A DNA stretch of 48,249 nt from Deltaproteobacteria bacterium (GTDB lineage: Bacteria; Desulfobacterota; Deferrisomatia; Deferrisomatales; BM512). Position numbers and translations under genes: made by a program. Below the pieces are notes generated by a model, which was not told the origin of the DNA, ran no database searches, and worked only from the letters and a program-made list of their open reading frames with translations. This document shows, in pieces, positions 17,494 to 27,879 of the stretch. Within the stretch, counting starts at the first letter, position 1. Each line of letters opens with the position of its first letter. The stretch spans positions 1 through 48,249 of the forward strand of contig PKTU01000169.1 of assembly GCA_002869005.1 (NCBI GenBank), read 5' to 3'.

Positions 17494-18129
17494 CTACGCC
17501 TCTTCTTCTCCCTCGACAACCGTAAAATTTCCCTCGCCAACTGAACGCGTTAGACGGGCTATGATGGCGGCGCTATTGGTTTCACCCCTTTTTACATAGC
17601 AGGGTTTCCCCTCTTTTCCAAAGGCGGGTAAATCCTCGGCAGGCGTTATCCCGGCAAAGATTGAGCGGCTCTCCTCCCAGCGCTTATTTGGCCTAAAGCC
17701 CAGCTTTTCACCGTACTCGGCGGCGCCGTCTACAAGCGCCACTGCAAGCGCGGGGTCACAATCCTCAAAGTCCACCTCGTCATTGAAGATGTTGGGTTTA
17801 ATCCGCTCCTCATACTCAGACAGATCCAGCCCCGGCAAGAGAGCGGAGTCCTTGACCCCCATAGCGAATATATCCAGATACCACCCGCCAACTACAATTT
17901 TGCCGTTTGGAAGCTCTTTCGCCAAAAGGATATGAGCCAAACCGCGCTCCTCCCAGCCCTTGGAGATAACGCACTCGTGAATTGGCAGATCCGCCAATGA
18001 CTTTATGGTAGGGGCCGCGGCTCCACCAACTATTGATGAGCGCTGTTTTACTTTGATCTCATTCTTTTTTTGTTCACGTTTCTTTCTCTTCAAGGCAGCT
18101 TTCTGCCGCTGCTTTGCATCTTTTGACAT
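17494..18129 (-). CDS. Conserved hypothetical protein, basic N-terminus
   Basis: A 211-residue soluble protein starting MSKDAKQRQKAALKRKKREQ, a very basic, probably helical N-terminus. A folded core follows with PIHECVISKGWEERGLAHILLAKE and GKIVVGGWYLDIFAMGVKDS, which resembles a recurrent but uncharacterised pattern (GLAxVxVxRxxxxGxIxxGxYLVDxxCLGVKD). The C-terminus is acidic (VVEGEEEA). ATG 18129 is chosen over the longer frame because GGAGG lies 8 nt upstream of it. It is transcribed away from the dnaA origin region. I do not recognise a function; the basic tail suggests nucleic-acid or ribosome contact, which is only inference. Confidence 0.7.
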   Translation of the reverse strand: MSKDAKQRQKAALKRKKREQKKNEIKVKQRSSIVGGAAAPTIKSLADLPIHECVISKGWEERGLAHILLAKELPNGKIVVGGWYLDIFAMGVKDSALLPGLDLSEYEERIKPNIFNDEVDFEDCDPALAVALVDGAAEYGEKLGFRPNKRWEESRSIFAGITPAEDLPAFGKEGKPCYVKRGETNSAAIIARLTRSVGEGNFTVVEGEEEA

Positions 18130-18338
18130 ATCAAAAGCCTCCGTTAACCTGTAAAAAGACTTGCGCAGAATAGCCGACCTTCCAGCCGAGGTCAACGCTC
18201 ATCGGCTCCCACAATTTACTTGCTACCATTACACTCAATTTGGTACCCTTGATGGGTTGTTTCCACAGGGATGACTATCTCATAAATTCCCTTTAATTTC
18301 AGAGACATAAGGTTTATTTTTCATAAAACAACAAGAGT

Positions 18339-18382
18339 TTATCCACACATGTGGAAAATGTTGTGGATAACTCAACAGGCCC
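18339..18382. other. DnaA box cluster upstream of dnaA (part of oriC or dnaA autoregulation)
   Basis: Three 9-mers in close array: TTATCCACA (18339-18347, perfect), TGTGGAAAA (18350-18358, 8/9 on the minus strand) and TGTGGATAA (18362-18370, perfect, minus strand). AACAGGCCC follows at 18374-18382, only 10 bp before the dnaA ATG. A weaker GTTTCCACA lies at 18259-18267. These can act in origin function, autorepression of dnaA or both. Confidence 0.85.
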
Positions 18383-18391
18383 GGACAGTAG

Positions 18392-19723
18392 ATGGAACCT
18401 TTTTGGAAGAGAGTTCTTGAAGAGCTAGAGAAGACCGTTCCATCCCAAACCTTCTCGACCTGGATAAGCCCGCTGGAACCCCTTGAGATCAGGGGAGACC
18501 TCTTCGTCATCGCTGTTCCCAACCGCTTCTTCATCGATTGGCTAAAGGATCAGGATCTGGTTTCTTCAATCTCCGATGCTGTCGAACTGGTAGTCGGTAC
18601 GAAGCTGGAGATCTCTTTCGAGATAAAGAAAAAGCGAACACCTAACGAGACCTCCCTCAAGATTCCAAAAGGCGGAGCGGAGAATTGGAAAGATCGCTCC
18701 TTAAAAATAGGCCTTAATCCCAGACACACTTTTGATTCATTTGTCGTAGGTCCAAGTAATGAGTTCGCAAACGCCGCAAGCCTTGCCGTCGCGAAAGATG
18801 CCAACTCAAATTACAACCCTCTTTTCATATATGGCGGCGTCGGGCTTGGCAAGACGCACCTTCTCAACGCGATTGGCAACCACAAGCTTCAGGAAAACCC
18901 TCGCCTTAAGATATGCTTTGTCACCTCCGAATCATTTACCAATGAGCTTATCCAGTCGCTTGCCAATAATAAAATGTCGGAGTTCCGGGCCAAGTACCGC
19001 TCCATGGATGTGCTCCTTGTTGACGACATCCAGTTTCTTGCTCGAAAGGAGCGTACTCAAGAGGAATTTTTCCACACATTCAATGCGCTCTATGAGCGCC
19101 AAAAGTCCATAGTCCTATCAAGCGACAAGTTTCCCAAAGAGATACCCGATCTGGAGAGCAGGCTCAGGTCCCGTTTCGAGTGGGGTTTAATAGCGGACAT
19201 TCAAGCGCCGGACGTTGAGACAAAGGTCGCCATTCTCCATAAAAAGGCACAGCTTGAAACAATCGACATTCCAAATGACGTAGCAATGTATCTGGCTACG
19301 ATAGTATCTTCCAATATTCGAGAGCTTGAAGGGTCCCTTACACGTGTTGCCGCTTTTGCAAACCTAACGCGTACCAGGATAACCCTGGAGCTTGCTAAAA
19401 AGGTTCTTCAATCGTCTGTCTCCCACTCATCGTCCTCTATCTCCGTCGATGAGATAACAAAAGCCGTGTCCAACTATTTCAAGATAAAAATCTCCGATAT
19501 CAAGGGAAAGAGGAGGACAAGGGCCATTGCTTGGGCTAGGCAGATATCCATGTATTTATCAAGAGAATTAACCGACAGCTCATACCCTGAGATAGGCCAG
19601 CGCATGGGAGGTAAAGATCATTCGACGGTTATGTACGCATGCGACAAGGTAAAAGATCTTATTGAAAAGGACCCCGATATTGCTCATCAAATAGAGGCTA
19701 TCAAGAGCTCTTTGGGCAAATAA
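18392..19723 (+). CDS. dnaA: Chromosomal replication initiator DnaA
   Basis: A 443-residue AAA+ initiator. Domain I is about 1-75 (WKRVLEELEKTVPSQTFSTWISPL). The AAA+ core follows the NPRHTFDSFVVGPSNEFA signature: Walker A GGVGLGKT (148-155), Walker B LLVDDIQFL and the sensor region ELEGSLTRV. Domain IV ends with the DNA-binding signature GGKDHSTVMYACDKV. It opens the duplex at oriC and loads DnaB. There is no clear Shine-Dalgarno before the ATG; translation may be weak or rely on a different context, and DnaA boxes lie immediately upstream. It is followed by an origin-type spacer, dnaN, recF and gyrB, the classic order. Confidence 0.98.
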   Translation: MEPFWKRVLEELEKTVPSQTFSTWISPLEPLEIRGDLFVIAVPNRFFIDWLKDQDLVSSISDAVELVVGTKLEISFEIKKKRTPNETSLKIPKGGAENWKDRSLKIGLNPRHTFDSFVVGPSNEFANAASLAVAKDANSNYNPLFIYGGVGLGKTHLLNAIGNHKLQENPRLKICFVTSESFTNELIQSLANNKMSEFRAKYRSMDVLLVDDIQFLARKERTQEEFFHTFNALYERQKSIVLSSDKFPKEIPDLESRLRSRFEWGLIADIQAPDVETKVAILHKKAQLETIDIPNDVAMYLATIVSSNIRELEGSLTRVAAFANLTRTRITLELAKKVLQSSVSHSSSSISVDEITKAVSNYFKIKISDIKGKRRTRAIAWARQISMYLSRELTDSSYPEIGQRMGGKDHSTVMYACDKVKDLIEKDPDIAHQIEAIKSSLGK

Positions 19724-19751
19724 TATGTTGAAAGTTACCTGTTACAATCGC

Positions 19752-19920
19752 TGTGGATAAAATGAGTAAAAATTTTAGTGATCTGCCACCTATGGAAAAA
19801 GAGGAAAAGAATAAACAGTTTATACACAAGAAAAAACCCTTCGCTTTCAATGGGTTTATTCTCTTTTCCACATAATTAACAGGCCCTATTACTACTACTT
19901 AAAAATGAATATTTAATATA
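19752..19920. other. oriC: Probable replication origin (oriC) with DnaA-trio unwinding element
   Basis: The dnaA-dnaN spacer contains DnaA boxes TGTGGATAA (19752-19760, perfect), TTATACACA (19820-19828, 8/9) and TTTTCCACA (19864-19872, 8/9). A GC-rich AGGCCC follows at 19881-19886. The top strand then reads CTA TTA CTA CTA CTT (19886-19900), so the other strand reads 3'-GAT AAT GAT GAT GAA-5': five consecutive DnaA-trios. An AT-only or nearly AT-only stretch follows (19901-19920). This is the order of the basal unwinding system described in Bacillus subtilis. A hairpin (AAACCC / GGGTTT, about 19834-19857) may end the dnaA transcript. Confidence 0.85.
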
Positions 19921-19939
19921 GAAGAAGGAGAGTCCTCCT

Positions 19940-21061
19940 ATGCGCATTGAAATCAACCAGGAAAAATTCAACGAAATAGTCTCACGCGCTCAGTCAACAC
20001 TGGAGAGAAAATCAACACGCCCCATTCTTGAAAACATTCTCCTTCAAGCAAGCGGTGAAGAGCTGGTTCTTTCAGCTACGGATTTAAGGGTGAGTTTAAC
20101 CCAAAAAACAAAATGCAAGGTTGTTGAATCAGGTTCTATCTCCGTTCCAGGCAGAAAACTAAATGAGATTATAAGGGAGATACCCAGAGGTGACGTATTA
20201 GTTGAATCAAAGGAAAATAACTGGATAACCATTTCCTCAGGAAACTCCACTTTTCACATTCCAGGTACAGCTTCAGAGGAATTTCCGTCATTTCCCACAC
20301 CTCCAAATAATTTTATTAATATTGACCCCTCTGTTTTTGAAAATATGCTTACGAAAACCATTTTTGCCTCTTCCAACGACGAGACAAGAATGTACCTTTG
20401 CGGCGTATATCTAAAAGAATGGAAGGATGAAGATAATAATTCTTTTTTGAAAATGGTCGCTACCGACGGTCACAGACTTTCTCTTATAGACAGTCGTCTT
20501 CAAAATGGACTAGCTCTTTTTTCAGATGGCATAATAGTTCCGAAGAAAGGCGTCGCTGAGATAAAAAGCATAATTTCAACTTCAGGTGACTCGCTGAAGA
20601 TAGCTTGCGCCGATGGACGAATATATGTCCGTTCAGAAGACATACTTTTATCGGTTACTCTGATAGATGCTTCATTTCCAAACTACTCCCAAGTCATCCC
20701 TAATCAAACAGGCGGTGGAGTCCTCATGTCTTGTGAACCTTTTAAAGATGCGTTGAGGAGGGTTTCCATTCTAAGTGACCAAGAAACCCGCTCGGTTTTG
20801 GTAGAAATAGAAGGTAGCGTCATGAAGCTTTCATCTGATAATCCCGGATTGGGTGATGCTGAGGAAACTTTAAGTGTCGATTACAGCGGAGAGCCTGTAA
20901 AGGTGGCTTTCAATGCAAATTATCTGATGGATATATTAAAGGTCATGGATGACGATGAGATGAGAATGGAGGTAAAAGATTCACTTTCTCCCACTCTTTT
21001 CATTGGTACGGATAAAGATTCATCTTTTCTCTCTGTGGTAATGCCTATGCGCGTAGATTGA
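19940..21061 (+). CDS. dnaN: DNA polymerase III beta sliding clamp
   Basis: A 373-residue processivity clamp of full family length. It starts MRIEINQEKFNEIVSRAQSTLERKSTRPILENILL, the usual clamp N-terminus, has SATDLRVSLT and VATDGHRLSLID in equivalent places of domains 1 and 2, and ends with SFLSVVMPMRV, the conserved MPMR(V/L) C-terminus. SD GAAGGAG is well placed. The dimer encircles DNA at the replisome. The gene is noticeably AT-richer than dnaA or gyrB. It is followed after 4 bp by recF, so they are co-transcribed. Confidence 0.98.
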   Translation: MRIEINQEKFNEIVSRAQSTLERKSTRPILENILLQASGEELVLSATDLRVSLTQKTKCKVVESGSISVPGRKLNEIIREIPRGDVLVESKENNWITISSGNSTFHIPGTASEEFPSFPTPPNNFINIDPSVFENMLTKTIFASSNDETRMYLCGVYLKEWKDEDNNSFLKMVATDGHRLSLIDSRLQNGLALFSDGIIVPKKGVAEIKSIISTSGDSLKIACADGRIYVRSEDILLSVTLIDASFPNYSQVIPNQTGGGVLMSCEPFKDALRRVSILSDQETRSVLVEIEGSVMKLSSDNPGLGDAEETLSVDYSGEPVKVAFNANYLMDILKVMDDDEMRMEVKDSLSPTLFIGTDKDSSFLSVVMPMRVD

Positions 21062-21065
21062 GGAT

Positions 21066-22142
21066 ATGAAACTTGAGAGATTGAGGGTTCGTGGCTTTAG
21101 AAATCTGCTACCCTCCAATATAAAATTTTGCGGCGGTATAGATGTTCTAACGGGGGAAAACGCGCAGGGTAAAACAAATATACTTGAGGCGGTACATATA
21201 ATATCAACCCTTACCAGCTTTAGAACAAGAAAGGTAAGGGAGATGTTGGCAAGAGGAGAGGAATCAGCTCTCATTGAAGGGGATATAAAAGATAGGGACG
21301 GAGAAACAACCCTCCGGGTAGATATGGACAAAGAGGGTAAAAAAGCTTGGATAGATGGAAATATTCCAACTTCTACAGCCCAGTATTTAAAAGTTTTGCC
21401 ATCGGTATTTTTTGGTCCCGGAGACATTAGGTTAACTGGAGGAGACCAACTTCTTCGTAGGAGATTTCTTGATAGAGCGGCCTTCGACGGGTCCTCTTTG
21501 CATTTTGATGTTTTAAAAGATTACAGGAGAATACTCTCCCAGAGAAATGCTCTTTTATTAAAAAGCAAAAGAGATATAGAGCATTGGTCGGTCGCCCTTG
21601 CTGAAAAGGGGTGGAAAATTTTCAGCGCAAGAAAAAGTGTGTTGAATGAACTCGCAGCAAGGATTTCAACTATACACTCCGATATATCAGGTGGTTTGGA
21701 GAAAGTAGACTTTATTCTCAAACCTTCATGGGATGAAAACAAGGGAGAAGAGGGTCTCTTTAATGCTCTTCAAGGGTCCCTTGAAGAGGATATTTCGAGA
21801 GGATTTACCCATCACGGGCCGCATAGAGACAGGCTAAAAGTTCTTCTGGATGGGAGAGATATAAACGAACACGGTTCACAGGGGCAGCACAGGACTCTCG
21901 CTCTATCAATGAAGCTGTCACTTCTTATATGGGCAGCGGAGAGAGGCGCGGAGATACCTATTTTTCTTCTGGATGACCCTGGGTCTGAGCTTGATGAGAA
22001 AAGAATGCATTTTCTCGCGGATTTTTTTGAGAATTGGGAGGGGCAGGTCTTGATTGCCACGGTCAAGAGCGGAGAAATACCTCTTAAAGGTAATAGAAAT
22101 AATAAATTTCACAGGGTTGAGCAAGGAATCATCAACCAATAG
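21066..22142 (+). CDS. recF: DNA replication and repair protein RecF
   Basis: A 358-residue SMC-like ATPase that helps load RecA at gaps with RecO and RecR. It starts MKLERLRVRGFRNL and has Walker A GENAQGKTN (30-38), the signature motif GSQGQHRTLALSMKL and Walker B FLLDDPGSELDEKR. The length is typical. The ATG lies 4 bp after the dnaN stop. Like dnaN it is AT-rich. Confidence 0.96.
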   Translation: MKLERLRVRGFRNLLPSNIKFCGGIDVLTGENAQGKTNILEAVHIISTLTSFRTRKVREMLARGEESALIEGDIKDRDGETTLRVDMDKEGKKAWIDGNIPTSTAQYLKVLPSVFFGPGDIRLTGGDQLLRRRFLDRAAFDGSSLHFDVLKDYRRILSQRNALLLKSKRDIEHWSVALAEKGWKIFSARKSVLNELAARISTIHSDISGGLEKVDFILKPSWDENKGEEGLFNALQGSLEEDISRGFTHHGPHRDRLKVLLDGRDINEHGSQGQHRTLALSMKLSLLIWAAERGAEIPIFLLDDPGSELDEKRMHFLADFFENWEGQVLIATVKSGEIPLKGNRNNKFHRVEQGIINQ

Positions 22143-22178
22143 GCGATATGGAAGACACTCCTGAGCCAATGAAAGTGA

Positions 22179-24584
<2,406 letters not shown>

Positions 24585-24670
24585 TTGATGTAGTGTGAGG
24601 TCGCACATAAGCTGCAAGCACTTGAAATTACTAGGTGAAGAAGGGGCATCTTCTCAATGATGAAATAGTA

Positions 24671-24702
24671 AGCGGGCTTCCGATAGGAGGCCCGCTTTTT
24701 TT
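24671..24702 (+). terminator. Terminator after gyrB
   Basis: AGCGGGCTTCC, tetraloop GATA, GGAGGCCCGCT (11 bp with one G-U pair), followed by T7. Confidence 0.93.
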
Positions 24703-24769
24703 GTTAAATAAACAAGGGCATTTAATAATCGGTAGCGGATCGCTCGGGTTGGTTATTTGGGCGTCAATG

Positions 24770-24791
24770 AGGCCTACAAATTTGTAGGCCT
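24770..24791. promoter_or_regulatory. 22-bp perfect palindrome upstream of modABC, candidate enhancer or operator
   Basis: Half-site AGGCCTACAAA directly followed by its reverse complement, with no spacer. It is not followed by a T-tract and has no loop, so it is not a terminator. Its centre is about 130 bp before the predicted sigma-54 start of modA, a typical distance for an enhancer-binding site. It does not resemble the ModE box. Confidence 0.5.
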
Positions 24792-24884
24792 TACGTTTTG
24801 GTCGTTCGGTATATGTTGTTTTCAAGTTTGTATGTATTTGAAATTGCATAAAGATAATAGATGCTTATAACTCACATGCTTTGC

Positions 24885-24900
24885 TGGCACATTCGTTGCT
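24885..24900 (+). promoter_or_regulatory. Sigma-54 (-24/-12) promoter of modABC
   Basis: TGGCAC, 5 nt, TTGCT: GG (24886-24887) and GC (24898-24899) are exactly 10 nt apart and the core matches the consensus fully. The expected start is about 24911, giving a ~34-nt leader before the modA ATG at 24945. Confidence 0.82.
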
Positions 24901-24944
24901 AATAAATACACATAAGGTTACATGTCAGCTCTTGGAGTTTTGCT

Positions 24945-25706
24945 ATGTATAGAGGTTTTAGGCTAGCGGCGATGCTTTTGCTCACAGGCTTTGCATTTAC
25001 AGCTTCCATTACTCATGCCGGTGAGGTTTTGATTAGCGCGGCCGCGTCAACGCGTGAGGTGGTTATACGTCTTGGAGGCTTTTACCAAGATCAAAATCCG
25101 GGAACAGCTTTTGCCTACAATTTCGGCTCCTCGGGGAGTCTTGCGCGGCAGATTCAGAAGGGTGCCCCTGCCCATATTTACATTTCGGCCAATTCTCAAT
25201 GGATGGATAAATTAGTGCTTGGTGGTCAAGTTGACCCGGCTTCAATAACCTTTTTTGCGAGAAACTCCCTTGTCGTGGTCGGCCTTAATGGTGCGAAATT
25301 TGAGGATTTCGAGTCCATAAGAAGCATGGGCCTTATAGCTATGGGTAATCCCGAATCCGTGCCATGTGGCCGCTATGCCGAGCAGGCGCTAAAAGCTGCG
25401 GGCCTCTATGAAACCTTGAAGTCAAATAACCTCCTTGTGATGACTATAGACGTACGCCAAGCGCTGGTTTATGCGGAGAGGGGAGAGGTAAATGCCGCCT
25501 TTGTTTACTCCACTGATGCGCTCTTGGCAGAGGAGACGAGGGTCCTTCACGAGGTTGACCCCAGCATTTACCCCGACATCCGTTACCCTGTCGGCCTTAC
25601 TGATGAAGGGGCTGACAGCGTGGAGGCAAGAAATTTTTTCGATTTCCTCGGCGGCGAGGAGGCAAAGAATATTATTGCCTCCTTCGGCTTTAAGGTGGGG
25701 GGTTAG
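24945..25706 (+). CDS. modA: Molybdate ABC transporter periplasmic binding protein
   Basis: A 253-residue secreted protein. The signal peptide covers about 1-25 (LAAMLLLTGFAFTASITHAG). The mature start is EVLISAAASTREVVIRL, with the oxyanion-binding Ser-rich loop; FGSSGSLARQIQKGAPAHIYISAN follows, which is the ModA family pattern. Further family marks are GNPESVPCGRYAEQALKAAG and VNAAFVYSTDA. It captures molybdate or tungstate in the periplasm for ModBC. The modB start follows the stop by 2 nt. A close tungstate-specific family is possible but less likely. Confidence 0.93.
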   Translation: MYRGFRLAAMLLLTGFAFTASITHAGEVLISAAASTREVVIRLGGFYQDQNPGTAFAYNFGSSGSLARQIQKGAPAHIYISANSQWMDKLVLGGQVDPASITFFARNSLVVVGLNGAKFEDFESIRSMGLIAMGNPESVPCGRYAEQALKAAGLYETLKSNNLLVMTIDVRQALVYAERGEVNAAFVYSTDALLAEETRVLHEVDPSIYPDIRYPVGLTDEGADSVEARNFFDFLGGEEAKNIIASFGFKVGG

Positions 25707-25708
25707 CT

Positions 25709-26395
25709 TTGCTTTTTAACCCTGCCGACCTACAGGTAATAGCGCTTTCAATCAAGGTGGCCTCTGTGGCCACTCTTGTTGCGGTACCGGTCGGTTTTTT
25801 TGCTGCCGCATGGTTGGGGCTGACGCGCTTTCCGGGTCGCTTTCTTGTGGATGGTCTTTTGAGCCTCCCCCTTGTTCTGCCGCCTGTTGTGGTGGGTTAC
25901 TTTCTGCTTGTGTTGCTGGGTGACAAGGGGCTCTTCGGGCCACTTTTATCAACGCTTGGCATAAAAATAATTTTCAACTGGAAGGGTGCCGTGGTTGCTT
26001 CAGTGGTGGTCGGGTTCCCGCTTCTGCTCCGCTCTATCCGTCTGGGGATTGAGTCCATAGATGAGGGTATGCTCCATGCGGCGCGAACTCTGGGCGCCTC
26101 TTGGAGTGATATCATATTTTCCGTTGTTCTTCCGCAGTCATGGAGAGCAATCCTTGTTGGGGCGACTCTAATGTTCGCCCGGAGCCTGGGGGAGTTTGGC
26201 GCGACGGTAATGCTTGCCGGCTCCATACCCGGTCGCACGCAGACAATTCCACTCGCTATTTTCGATTACACAAACCAACCCGGCGGAGATGCCGGCGCGC
26301 TTAAACTGTGTCTTGTGTCGATCGCCCTCTCCTTTGCCGTGCTCCTTATAAGCGAACATCTCGCCAAGCGCGCAAAAAGGGCGGTGAGCCGTTGA
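25709..26395 (+). CDS. modB: Molybdate ABC transporter permease
   Basis: A 228-residue inner-membrane permease with about five hydrophobic helices. The ATPase-contact EAA loop is HAARTLGASWSDIIFSVVLPQSW, and FARSLGEFGATVMLAGSIPGRTQTIPLAIF is the diagnostic ModB segment. The start is a TTG at 25709 with a G-rich SD inside the end of modA; no upstream ATG is available in frame. Its stop overlaps the modC start. Confidence 0.93.
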   Translation: MLFNPADLQVIALSIKVASVATLVAVPVGFFAAAWLGLTRFPGRFLVDGLLSLPLVLPPVVVGYFLLVLLGDKGLFGPLLSTLGIKIIFNWKGAVVASVVVGFPLLLRSIRLGIESIDEGMLHAARTLGASWSDIIFSVVLPQSWRAILVGATLMFARSLGEFGATVMLAGSIPGRTQTIPLAIFDYTNQPGGDAGALKLCLVSIALSFAVLLISEHLAKRAKRAVSR

Positions 26396-27495
26396 AGCTT
26401 GAAGTAGATGTGAAAAAGAGGCTTGGCGCCTTCACGTTGGACATACAATTTTCAACAATGGGTAACCGCCTCGGAATTTTTGGGCCTTCCGGGAGTGGCA
26501 AATCGACCCTTGTAAGATTGCTTGCAGGTCTCGATGCCCCGGATAGCGGAATAATTAAGCTGGATGGCGAAGTGCTGTCAGATAGGCAAAAGTCCGTTAC
26601 CCCACACAAGCGGCGGATAGGAGTGGTTTTTCAGGACTCCCACCTCTTTACCCACCTTGGAGTAAGAGAAAATCTGCTATATGGCTACAAAAGGTTGCCG
26701 AGAGCCGAACGGAAAATAGACCCCGATGAGCTTATTGAAGCGCTCGACCTAGGTGCGCTAATGCAGCGAGGCGTTCACACTCTCTCCGGCGGCGAGCGCA
26801 GGCGCGTAGCGCTTGGGCGGGCTGTTTTGGCCTCTCCCAGGCTGCTCCTCCTGGATGAGCCCCTCACAGGTCTTGACGACAAACTTCGCTACCAGATAAT
26901 CCCATACCTGCATATGGTATTGGATCGTTTCGGCATACCGACTCTCTTTATAAGTCATTCGGTGGAAGAGATGCGGCTCATGACGAACAGGGTTCTCCTT
27001 TTGGAGGGGGGCGGTTTTGCCGGGGAGATAAAGCCCGCTGAACTGGCGATGCAGAGCCTCGCAAGGGGGCAGGAGGGATATGTAAACCTGATGCGGCTCT
27101 GCGACCCCTCGCCTGTTGGCGACCTCTGCGCCTACCAGTGGGGCGATAATGAGCTAATCCTGCTTGATACTTCAGAAGCCCCTAGAGTCATGGCGCGTCT
27201 CGAGGCGAGAGACGTTGTTCTCTTTAAAAATCATCCGACAAGCGCAAGCGCGAGGAACCTCCTCACCTGCACAGTGTCCGGGTTAGTGCCATTGGGCAAC
27301 AGGGTGGCGGTGGAGCTGCTCTGCGGCGGGCAGCTCCTGGTAAGCCAAATCGTGCGGGAAGCGGTTGTAGAGCTTGGCCTAAGGGAGGGGAGCGTTGTGG
27401 TCGCAGCGATAAAAGCGACGAGCTTCAGGATTCTTTACGGCGAGCCGCGCCGACGTGGGCGAGGGGCGCTGTACGGCTATGAGCAAGAGGGGTAA
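26392..27495 (+). CDS. modC: Molybdate ABC transporter ATP-binding protein with TOBE/mop domain
   Basis: A 367-residue ATPase. Walker A is GPSGSGKST (31-39), the ABC signature LSGGERRRVALGRAV and Walker B LLLLDEPLTGLD, followed by the H-loop SHSVEE. A C-terminal TOBE/mop-like oxyanion domain (about 290-355, LLTCTVSGLVPLGNRVAVELL ... VVAAIKATSFRIL) matches full-length ModC and can sense molybdate. The start is a TTG at 26392 overlapping the modB TGA (TTGA). The open frame extends further upstream within modB, but those residues do not fit the family. Confidence 0.92.
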   Translation: MKLEVDVKKRLGAFTLDIQFSTMGNRLGIFGPSGSGKSTLVRLLAGLDAPDSGIIKLDGEVLSDRQKSVTPHKRRIGVVFQDSHLFTHLGVRENLLYGYKRLPRAERKIDPDELIEALDLGALMQRGVHTLSGGERRRVALGRAVLASPRLLLLDEPLTGLDDKLRYQIIPYLHMVLDRFGIPTLFISHSVEEMRLMTNRVLLLEGGGFAGEIKPAELAMQSLARGQEGYVNLMRLCDPSPVGDLCAYQWGDNELILLDTSEAPRVMARLEARDVVLFKNHPTSASARNLLTCTVSGLVPLGNRVAVELLCGGQLLVSQIVREAVVELGLREGSVVVAAIKATSFRILYGEPRRRGRGALYGYEQEG

Positions 27496-27525
27496 AATTT
27501 ATAAGCGCGAAAGTGCGGAGGCGTC

Positions 27526-27729
27526 ATGGGAAAAACACTTATAATAACGGGGCTCGTTATTGCCGCTATCGGAGTTGTGATCCTGTTGGCGGGGCGGTTA
27601 GAATGGCTGAGCTGTCTACCGGGAGACATCGTCATTGAGCGCCCCGGCTTCACCTTTTACCTGCCCATAACAACCTGTCTGATCGTTTCCATATTCATTT
27701 CATTGGTTCTTAAAATTTTCAACAGATAA
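27526..27729 (+). CDS. DUF2905 family small membrane protein
   Basis: A 67-residue protein with two hydrophobic helices (about 4-22 and 45-64) around a short loop with LEWLSCLPGDIVIERPGFTFYLPI. The GRLPGDI-like loop and size are characteristic of the uncharacterised DUF2905 proteins. SD GGAGG precedes the ATG. It lies 30 bp after modC and may be co-transcribed with the mod operon; no functional link is known. Confidence 0.85.
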   Translation: MGKTLIITGLVIAAIGVVILLAGRLEWLSCLPGDIVIERPGFTFYLPITTCLIVSIFISLVLKIFNR

Positions 27730-27769
27730 AGCCGACAAAAACTAAAATAAGTGACGCATAACGGCGGGG

Positions 27770-27788
27770 GGTGACAAAAAATGTCACC
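27770..27788. promoter_or_regulatory. Inverted repeat upstream of pilA, candidate PilR enhancer
   Basis: GGTGACA, A5, TGTCACC: a perfect 7-bp dyad whose centre lies about 128 bp before the predicted sigma-54 start of pilA. PilR sites are described as containing (C/G)TGTC-like units, and both strands here carry TGTCACC. No T-tract follows, so it is not a terminator for the DUF2905 gene. Confidence 0.45.
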
Positions 27789-27879
27789 TCAAAAGTTTCT
27801 CCGGGTAGCTCCAAACACAATATATTGTTTGTTTTTCTAAAAAAGCACTATATATGCCCACCGTGTAATATTTTACGAC

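Noticed and set aside
24770-24791. Palindrome before modA as a ModE box
   Set aside because: ModE sites are built on TATATA-type half-sites with a spacer; this palindrome is GGCCTACAAA-based and spacer-less.
24770-24791. Same palindrome as a terminator
   Set aside because: No loop and no T-tract on either side; gyrB already has a strong terminator at 24671.
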